DNA of 64,000 bases from Owenia fusiformis (Eukaryota; Annelida; Polychaeta; Sabellida; Oweniidae), in assembly GCA_903813345.2 (NCBI GenBank), contig CAIIXF020000009.1:33206740-33270739 (forward strand), written 5' to 3'. Each line of letters opens with the position of its first letter. The first letter of the stretch is position 1. A model generated the notes under the pieces. That model had not been told where the DNA came from, searched no databases, and saw nothing but the letters and a program-made list of their open reading frames with translations. Shown here piece by piece: positions 60,701 to 64,000 of the stretch. The position numbers and the translations under genes are program-made.

Positions 60701-63700
60701 CGTCCTATCCTTTGAAATTATGGTCACATTAATTTTACATTGCCCATACTTGTAATTCACAAACTCCTACCTTTGTCTTGTTTTGGAGAAGTCAGCACTT
60801 TATTTGTTCGATGGAATATAGGGAAGCCTTCGTCCGTCTATCCATCCATATATCCATCTGTATATATGTCTGTCTGGGTGATACTCAAATACCATTGGCC
60901 TGATTTTGTTCATGTGTGTCCTATTGGGGTTGAAGTTCTGCTCAAAAGCCAATATTCGAATTGGCCACTTGTTAAAAAATTTTACAGTAATTTAGGAACA
61001 ATGTATAAAACTGTAATAGCATTATGTTTTAAATGTAAAAAAAGTTGATCAAGCTAGAAATGTAGATATTTAAGAAACACATGGCAGCCATCTTGAAAAA
61101 TGGCGGCCTTTACATGCTATTTTACGATTTTTGCTGTAACTTTAAAAGTTGTGGAGCGATTGTGTTCATATTTGATATGTGATTACTATAAGCTTGGCAC
61201 ACTGTCTAATGACACTTTGGGTAGTAGGCGGCCACTTTAAAAAATGGCCGCCATTTTTTGTGTGTGTTATTTTACTTTTTTTACTATAACTGAAAAAGAA
61301 GTGGAGGGATTTTGTTCATATTTGATATGTGAATACTTTAAGCATGCCACACTGTTTAATGCCCCTTCTGTAGTAGGTAGCCATTTTTCAAAAAATCAAA
61401 AAAAAATTCACATTTTTATGTGTTTTATTTTACAATTTTTGCCATAATTGAAAAAGTAGTAGAAGGATTTTATATAAATGGCAGCCATGGCTGTTGGATG
61501 AGATTTCTTTGGCATTGCTATTCTCTAGTTTTGTTTAAATATCATATTTTCACCATTTTAATTGTTGTATTACATGAATTATAATTCTTAATATAGATAT
61601 CAAAAATAAACTTTGGGTTAGGGTGGATTGACTTATTCACCAAACCAGATTCACAGTACAATGTAGTGTCAAATTGTCTCTGTAAACTTGACCCCAACCT
61701 TGGTTAAACCCACAATGCAATGTTATTTTGTGTCATGTTTATTAAGATTGATTGTATTGGTGATAGTATGATAAGTTAATCAACTATATAGTTGACACAC
61801 TTGAACATGCCTTTTTTAGATAACATGGTGTGAGCTATGCTATAATCACATGCTTGTATTGTCTTATATTTCTATTATAATATTCTTGAGTTACTGTATG
61901 ACCTTGTGTTGACAATAAATAATAATTATGGCCTTAATTCTGATTGTGGGAAATTCTGTCTGTAAGGTAGATCATGTGTACATACATGGTCCTGGGATAT
62001 TCAGTGATATATTATTAATCATGTTTTAAGGGTTGGTTGAATATCATTTCATCAATCAAGTGAACAGAGGTAAAAACTAGGAATATTCCATTAATAGCAA
62101 TATTTAATCACCTAGAGATTCGAAACACTTCCATCTAGCTTTACACCAAACGGAAAAGCATTGCCTTGTCCCGGGATTTAATTTACAATTATTTGAAGGC
62201 ATTCTTGCAGAATTATGTGTAATGTTTGAATGATATAATGGTAATTGTGATTGATTAAGTGAGCACATCAAAAGATCAATGTTGCCAAATAAGCTATATA
62301 TTATCAGTAAGTGGGGGGGGGGGGGTGTTTGAAACCAAAAAAATAAGCTTCCCCAACATTGATCCCCGGGGAATTGCTCAGCAATTTTTCATCCAATAAT
62401 CCTCCTTGCACGCCTCCATATTGAAAATTTTTTTTTTCAAATTTTGAACTTTTTCACTATTATAGCCAAGCCAATATATAAAACCCCATCTAATGAATAT
62501 GAAAAACTTGTCAACAAGGTAAATGATGATATATTTTATGTTAAAAATTGTGCATATAGTTGACAGTGGGAGGGGGGTGTCTTGGACTTAACTGATAATA
62601 TATACCTTTTTGTGCTACATTGAACTTTTGACGTGCTCCCTAAAGTGCACTTTTTCTTCTATTTTTAGTAAAGCTCGAGTTAAAACTCTTAAGTGGGGAA
62701 TGTTGCAAAAACATTGAAAAAATATTGGCCAGTTGCAAAAAAAATATTGGGCAGTTTTTAAAAAAGTTAGATATGGCCAAATTACCAGCAGCTTAGAACC
62801 AATCAGATTTCAGTATCTAGACATGGTGTATAATAAGAGGTCATATTGACCTCATCTAGTGTTATGGTGCTGATTTTGACCGAGAGCATAATGCTGCTTT
62901 TCAAGGTCAAGAGAATGTCAACCAAAGGACAATACTTTGGGGTCATATTTTCAGAAAATGTTGATAGTGAACATCCAAATTAACAGCTTCTTGTTTGACA
63001 TAATCATGTTTTTTTGTTCTTACAGATATTCCAGATGCTGGAAAAGGACTGTCTTCTGATGCCCTTAAGAAAAAATTGGAAGAAGCTGAACTGATCATTA
63101 AAACTACATACAGGTGGGGCATGATACTTTTGAACATTATTTCACTTCATTTCAAAAGCTATTTGGGGGAATGCTTCTTTAAAATTTGGCATTGCTTCAT
63201 CTGTCACTGGTCTGTGCACGTCACTGTTTACCATTGTTTTAAATCTTGTTTTATAATTCCAGTGAGTGTCCCAACTATGATGCTATCATCCCTGTGCTAT
63301 TGAAGGATGGTCTTGAAGAACTGCCAAACAAATGTAAACTCACACCAGGTATGCAAGAAATCTGTTTGGTTTGTATTTTAAATCAACCCCCCTCCCTCCA
63401 TGAAGTAACATGGCTAGCCAGTAAACAGGGTCTTATGATATGAATGTGCTTAACACAGAATTTCAGAAGCTGTTAATGTACAAATCTTGAGGACTTTATA
63501 TATTATGCCCTCCATCTGTAAGGCCATCTATGTTCAACCTTTAGGAACCAAGTTTAAGATCATTGGTGAGGAAGATCATCTTGGATTACAATACTAGTCT
63601 TGTTGCTGAATGGCTGTAGTCAAGTAATTTGATATGATTTTAGAAGTAGCACAACTGAGATTATTCATGTATTTTTTCTCCTCTTATCTCTGTAAAATAA

Positions 63701-63840
63701 TTGTTGGCACTTTATCTGTTACAGGTATTCCCCTTAAGCCCATGTTGGCCCACCCCACTAAAGGTGTTAGTGAAGTTCTACACAGGTTTGAAGGCAATGA
63801 GTTCACCTGTGAATATAAATATGATGGGGAACGTGCCCAG
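20586..63840 (+). CDS. LIG1: DNA ligase 1 (ATP-dependent), 5' part of gene, 16 exons
   Basis: Seals nicks between Okazaki fragments and in excision repair, in the nucleus, bound to PCNA. Exons: 20586-20605, 20695-20745, 24264-24531, 24858-24942, 26469-26674, 26850-26904, 27450-27714, 43480-43587, 43849-43905, 44291-44463, 47060-47124, 47660-47761, 48266-48434, 63026-63113, 63263-63348, 63725-63840. All junctions keep phase and give 638 codons. Residues 3-10, QRSITSFF, form a PIP box; residues 20-316 are a charged, disordered tail; about 330-600 is the DNA-binding domain; the adenylation domain starts at about 600 with [11 protein letters not shown] and reaches EYKYDGER, where Lys 631 would carry AMP. 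The remaining adenylation and OB domains lie beyond the window. Introns 7 and 13 host other genes. The ATG is chosen because the PIP box follows at once. Confidence 0.93.
21183..21250 (+). repeat. tRNA-derived SINE head or tRNA pseudogene
   Basis: TAGCTCAGCGGTAGCGC fits a Pol III A box and AGATTTGATCCCC a B box at the right spacing. The ends (CACCCTTG and AGGCAAG) do not form a full acceptor stem, so a working tRNA is unlikely. Confidence 0.5.
21345..21825. repeat. Foldback element in LIG1 intron 2
   Basis: The left arm runs from GAACAGCTGATCAATCGTGA to CCAATATGGCGGTTTGC; the right arm from GCAGAAACCGCCATATTGG to GTCACGATCATTGAGCTG. The arms are about 200 bp and nearly identical; the spacer is about 70 bp. 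The open frame on the complement is a by-product. Confidence 0.85.
23490..23580. repeat. Pogo-like element fragment (copy c)
   Basis: CAGTAAAACATGTGTACATTGAAC followed by AAATGTGTTCCCAGTTGG matches the left end of copy a. No right end was found. Confidence 0.4.
24961..26212. repeat. Pogo-like element with internal tandem repeats, LIG1 intron 4 (copy d)
   Basis: Starts CAGTAAAACCTGTCTAATCC and ends ATATACAGGTTCTACTGTA, with GTGTTCAAATT and GTGTTCGGATT motifs near both ends, so the ends are inverted repeats of about 25 bp. Inside, 25640-25880 has three units of about 80 bp built on AATCCAAATCAAAAACATCC and GATAAACCAATTATCTCC. An internal minus-strand frame of 130 codons (25184-25576) has no recognisable motif; it could be a remnant of another insertion. 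Confidence 0.6.
26995..27320. repeat. 43-bp minisatellite in LIG1 intron 6
   Basis: The unit reads AGGTAAATATTGATCATTGT then CAGGCATGTAAAGATCATTGTAC. The last four units are almost identical and the earlier ones degenerate, showing outward growth. It lies about 130 bp before exon 7 and is followed by a G-tract at 27354-27370. Confidence 0.88.
28544..29220 (+). repeat. TATGTCACCACC repeat, truncated copy plus full copy
   Basis: A truncated copy starts at 28544 (TATGTCACCACCAAAAGTGA); a fuller copy starts at 28679 (TATGTCATCACCAAAAGTGG) and ends ATTTTGTCATGTTAATGCCT at 29215. The opening 27 bp fold on themselves. The middle is a series of AAGGTCA and TTCAAATTGACC motifs with repeated ACAAGTTCTCAGAAGTTCAA. 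Confidence 0.7.
30439..31818 (-). CDS. Collagen-C1q domain protein, 3' exons (nested antisense in LIG1 intron 7)
   Basis: Two minus-strand exons, 31818-31566 and 31046-30439, splice within a Gly codon and encode 286 residues plus a stop. Residues 1-16 ([16 protein letters not shown]) are hydrophobic, part of a signal peptide or membrane anchor; CGCNC at 39-43 could link chains by disulfides; 46-141 are 32 unbroken Gly-X-Y triplets; 142-286 form a C1q globular head with HVAFSVARA at the start, [20 protein letters not shown] in the middle and a STFSGFLLF closing strand. Such proteins trimerise and act as secreted pattern-recognition lectins or matrix proteins. The exon opens at an acceptor (TTTCAG), so a 5' exon with the ATG lies further right and was not located. 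AATAAA on the minus strand is at 30293-30288. Confidence 0.9.
34833..35009. repeat. Pogo-like element (copy e)
   Basis: AGTAAAACCTGTCTAAGTGG at the left and CTTCACAGGTTCCACTGTA at the right are inverted repeats. Internal ATGTTCCACTTTGGAGGTG units. 177 bp, no ORF. Confidence 0.6.
36303..36330. repeat. (TTTG)n microsatellite
   Basis: About seven tandem TTTG units. Confidence 0.9.
41553..42421. repeat. Pogo-like element (copy f) abutting a TATGTCATC repeat
   Basis: 41553-41890 begins CAGCAAAATCTGTAGATA and ends GAGACAGGTTTTTA, with GAACACCT motifs inside. It runs directly into TATGTCATCACTAAGAAGAG at 41891, the start of a full copy of the TATGTCACC family ending GCATGTTAATGCCTTG at 42421. The direct junction suggests that one element inserted at the end of the other. 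Confidence 0.6.
42711..43431. repeat. Foldback element 48 bp upstream of LIG1 exon 8
   Basis: TAAAGGAGGAGGGAAGTTAG pairs with CTAATTTCCCTCCTCCTTTA at the far end. Arms of about 300 bp hold TGGGTGGGTTGTTTGCATCT and its complement, and the loop is about 110 bp. Mirror-image open frames on both strands are artefacts of the arms. Confidence 0.85.
43480..48434 (+). CDS. LIG1: LIG1 exons 8-13: DNA-binding domain
   Basis: These exons encode the helical domain that wraps nicked DNA. In order: [20 protein letters not shown] (exons 8-9), [18 protein letters not shown] and [13 protein letters not shown] (exon 10), [18 protein letters not shown] (exon 11), [16 protein letters not shown] (exon 12), [20 protein letters not shown] and [14 protein letters not shown] (exon 13). 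Each block lines up with animal ligase 1 without a gap. Exon 13 has two GT donors six bases apart (after 48428 and after 48434); GTAAGA at the second is the stronger. Exon 11 begins 22 bp after an inverted-repeat element, and exon 8 begins 48 bp after another. Confidence 0.93.
44464..46391 (+). other. LIG1 intron 10, first part
   Basis: AT-rich intronic DNA with no recognised gene or repeat up to the element at 46392. Confidence 0.6.
46392..47038. repeat. Inverted-repeat element with TACAGGGTGTCCCGAAAGTA ends (mariner-type MITE)
   Basis: The left end, CAGGGTGTCCCGAAAGTATG, is the exact complement of the right end, CATACTTTCGGGACACCCTG, and TA flanks both sides. Pairing continues inward (AGGCAGACATAT with ATATGTCTGCCT; ATTGATTT with AAATCAAT) for more than 200 bp. 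TA duplication and the CAGGGTGT ends fit the Tc1/mariner group. No ORF. Confidence 0.82.
47387..47525 (+). repeat. TATGTCACCAC repeat, internally deleted copy
   Basis: Starts TATGTCACCACAACATTGCT, has TTGGCATTCGGTGTCTGTAA and ends TTTTGCATATTAATTGCTTG, so both ends of the family are kept while the AAGGTCA-rich middle is missing. Confidence 0.6.
49322..52385 (+). CDS. TRIM-like protein A: RING, two B-boxes, coiled coil, NHL-like repeats
   Basis: Two exons, 49322-50314 and 51027-52385, join in phase 0 and give 783 residues. RING: Cys 18, 21, 33, His 35, Cys 38, 41, 57, 60 (C3HC4), so probably an E3 ubiquitin ligase. B-box 1-like zinc module about 100-141 (CDIC, CLEC, CTNC, H); B-box 2 about 167-201 (CEKH, CYC, CSTC, H). 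A helical coiled-coil region follows to about 320. A long linker has an acidic run ([11 protein letters not shown]) and a basic run ([10 protein letters not shown]). The last 260 residues have NHL-like blades, for example [19 protein letters not shown] followed by RVHLLDP. AATAAA at 52402 follows the stop by 17 nt, as expected for a self-contained gene inside an intron. Function and partners are unknown; the family often serves immunity or RNA control. Confidence 0.9.
50684..51003 (+). repeat. tRNA-derived SINE in the intron of TRIM-like gene A
   Basis: TGGCCTAGTGGTTAAGGC is a Pol III A box and GGTTCAAACCC a B box; the head resembles a class II tRNA with a long variable arm, but the acceptor ends do not pair. 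The body continues to about 51003 and ends ATAAAAGATATATATAACC. Same strand as the gene. The second exon starts 24 bp later. Confidence 0.75.
52402..52407 (+). terminator. Poly(A) signal of TRIM-like gene A
   Basis: AATAAA located 17 nt after the stop codon, in a T-rich context downstream. Confidence 0.6.
52944..54290 (+). pseudogene. Relic of a non-LTR retrotransposon reverse transcriptase C-terminus
   Basis: The translation gives [39 protein letters not shown] and, after a 602-bp insertion, [33 protein letters not shown], then a stop, and [15 protein letters not shown] cysteine-histidine motif [18 protein letters not shown] typical of some LINE C-termini is at about 54138-54190. Catalytic motifs are absent because the copy is 5'-truncated. 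A stop follows NIPK near 53870 and another follows KDLP near 54009. It is a dead fragment of a family different from the 7116 copy. Confidence 0.82.
53091..53692. repeat. 602-bp inverted-repeat element inserted in the LINE relic, TTAA flanks
   Basis: Ends AGGAATATTCCTTGCCAGACC and its near complement GGTTTGGCAAGGAATATTCCT, flanked by TTAA on both sides (53087-53090 and 53693-53696). Arms about 230 bp include AGCTGCCATCTTTTAAGA and GATGACATCACTTCC. Removing the element and one TTAA restores the retrotransposon reading frame (KLF-K-SLNW). TTAA is the target of piggyBac-type elements; a longer TTTAAA overlap makes the exact border ambiguous. Confidence 0.8.
54312..54710 (+). pseudogene. Mariner-type transposase relic, C-terminal part
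   Basis: [20 protein letters not shown] contains the second catalytic Asp block, and [16 protein letters not shown] the third (PDL..CD). [17 protein letters not shown], after a frame break near 54635, matches the usual transposase end. The N-terminal DNA-binding domain and first Asp are missing. It follows directly on the LINE relic and is non-functional. Confidence 0.75.
55250..55585 (+). repeat. Repeat with GGCCATTTTGAAAAATGG hairpin motifs (copy 1)
   Basis: Contains TGTTCATGTTTTACACAC, AAAAGTAGTGGAGCGATTTT, GTGAATACTATAAGCATGCA and ATGGCTGCCATTTTTGCTA, in the same order as the larger array at 60780-61535. It ends TTGTCTAGTTTA exactly where the duplicated upstream block of the TRIM genes begins. 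Confidence 0.65.
55878..56883. mobile_element. About 1-kb insertion with GCTCACATGGTG terminal inverted repeats
   Basis: GCTCACATGGTG at 55878 is matched by CACCATGTGAGC ending at 56883. The flanks ATTTTTA (55871-55877) and ATTTTTTA (56900-56907) look like a target duplication. The head, GTCCGTCTGTCTGTCCATCC, is a type of pyrimidine-rich repeat known in molluscan genomes. Comparison with the paralogous upstream region of TRIM-like gene A, which lacks the block, shows it as an insertion. A smaller element lies inside (56090-56308). Confidence 0.65.
56090..56308. repeat. MITE with CAAGGTGTTTCATAA / TTATGAAACACCCTG ends
   Basis: 219 bp flanked by TA on both sides; the ends resemble those of the 46392 element (CAGGGTGT) and of the single end at 59350 (CAGGGTGTTTCATAATG). 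Arms hold little further pairing. No ORF. Confidence 0.7.
57176..59319 (+). CDS. TRIM-like protein B: tandem paralogue of A
   Basis: Two exons, 57176-58180 and 58360-59319, give 654 residues. The start is taken at MASAST, as in paralogue A; an upstream in-frame ATG at 57161 would add five residues. RING Cys 18, 21, 33, His 35, Cys 38, 41, 57, 60 are all present. B-box 1-like CDVCHEGG...CLDC...CNSC and B-box 2 [12 protein letters not shown]...CSTC follow, then a coiled coil and a short linker. The NHL-like part contains [35 protein letters not shown] and [18 protein letters not shown]. The linker is about 130 residues shorter than in A. The promoter region is also duplicated but is split by a 1-kb insertion. 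Likely an E3 ubiquitin ligase with unknown targets. Confidence 0.9.
59304..59309 (+). terminator. Possible poly(A) signal overlapping the end of TRIM-like gene B
   Basis: AATAAA lies inside the last codons (ACA ATA AAA TAC AAA TAG). If used, cleavage would fall right at or just after the stop codon. The next AATAAA is at 59801, which would give a normal 3' UTR. Confidence 0.35.
59350..60423. other. Region downstream of TRIM-like gene B
   Basis: It begins with a lone CAGGGTGTTTCATAATG end of the 56090 MITE family, without a matching right end. No gene seen in the rest. Confidence 0.45.
60424..60589. repeat. Hairpin MITE, 166 bp
   Basis: TAAACTTGTAAGAAATGATTTGATTGGT at the left pairs with ACCAATCAAATCACTTGTTACAAGTTTA at the right, apart from a few bases; inner CTTAGCAGTCTAAAC pairs loosely with AGACTGCTAAG. 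TA at both ends. Confidence 0.78.
60780..61535 (+). repeat. Tandem array of 130-140-bp units with GGCGGCCA motifs (copy 2)
   Basis: Two to three units share TGGAGCGATTGTGTTCATAT, TTTGATATGTGATTACTATA, CACACTGTCTAATG and GTAGTAGGCGGCCACTTT. The array starts with TCCGTCTATCCATCC-type pyrimidine repeats and ends TTGCTATTCTCTAGTTTTG, like the 55250 copy. No protein is encoded. Confidence 0.7.
63026..63840 (+). CDS. LIG1: LIG1 exons 14-16: end of DNA-binding domain and start of adenylation domain
   Basis: Exon 14 (63026-63113) encodes [20 protein letters not shown] and ends TTY; exon 15 (63263-63348) encodes [20 protein letters not shown] and ends KLTPG; exon 16 (63725-63840) encodes [20 protein letters not shown] and ends in [19 protein letters not shown] is nucleotidyltransferase motif I, and its Lys forms the AMP-enzyme intermediate. 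Compared with vertebrate ligase 1, the join between exons 13 and 14 lacks a few residues that normally precede DAGKG. The next exon starts beyond the window end. Confidence 0.93.
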
Positions 63841-64000
63841 GTAAAAATTTACTTAGAATAAAAGCTCCTCTTTTAGTAACTCTTAGATTTCAATTGTCCT
63901 CTCCCTTTGAAACAAAATGTAAATTTCAAAATAACTCACGCATTGAAAACAAACATCTGGATTTTAATCATTTTGGCTCTGGCTTTGTCCTTTCTCAATA

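Larger units (their letters stand above)
48435..63025 (+). other. LIG1 intron 13, about 14.6 kb, host of two TRIM-like genes
   Basis: It contains the two same-strand TRIM-like genes (49322-52385 and 57176-59319), a LINE relic with an inserted element (52944-54290), a mariner relic (54312-54710), repeats at 55250-55585 and 60780-61535, and inverted-repeat elements. From 61536 to 63025 I see only AT-rich DNA and a G-tract at 62312-62324. Confidence 0.75.

Overview
The window is animal nuclear DNA: AT-rich, with long introns, GT-AG splice sites, a tRNA-derived SINE, non-LTR retrotransposons and many short inverted-repeat elements. The gene content (a collagen-C1q protein, a tandem pair of RING/B-box/NHL-like proteins, a lone discoidin-type domain) and the repeat style (a GCTCACATGGTGAGC repeat with TCCGTC runs, a TATGTCACCACC repeat) suggest a lophotrochozoan, most likely a mollusc. 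The species cannot be fixed from sequence alone.

Layout. Positions 1-20400 are repeat-dominated. They hold a decayed multicopy ORF (1-1754, minus), a cluster of hairpin elements (3499-10140) whose two nearly identical inverted arms flank a 5'-truncated but open non-LTR reverse transcriptase (7116-8906), the last two coding exons of an F5/8 type C (discoidin) domain gene (10693-11689), and several long palindromes, including an almost perfect 890-bp one at 15890-16779.

Positions 20586-63840 and beyond are one very large gene on the plus strand, DNA ligase 1. Sixteen exons join in frame to 638 codons. They start with a PCNA-binding PIP box and end just after the catalytic KYDG lysine; the rest lies past the window. 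An E2F-like site sits 22 bp upstream of the ATG. Intron 7 (about 15.8 kb) contains an antisense collagen-C1q gene. Intron 13 (about 14.6 kb) contains two same-strand TRIM-like genes that are tandem duplicates, separated by a retrotransposon relic interrupted by a 602-bp inverted-repeat element, and by a mariner-type transposase relic.

How the parts relate. LIG1 is a replication and repair housekeeping gene. The C1q and TRIM-like genes belong to families that are expanded in bivalves and often linked to immunity, so the host gene has gathered unrelated accessory genes inside its introns. Nearly every other recognisable structure is a mobile-element remnant. The least explained are the palindromes whose arms still pair although their interior sequences differ between copies.
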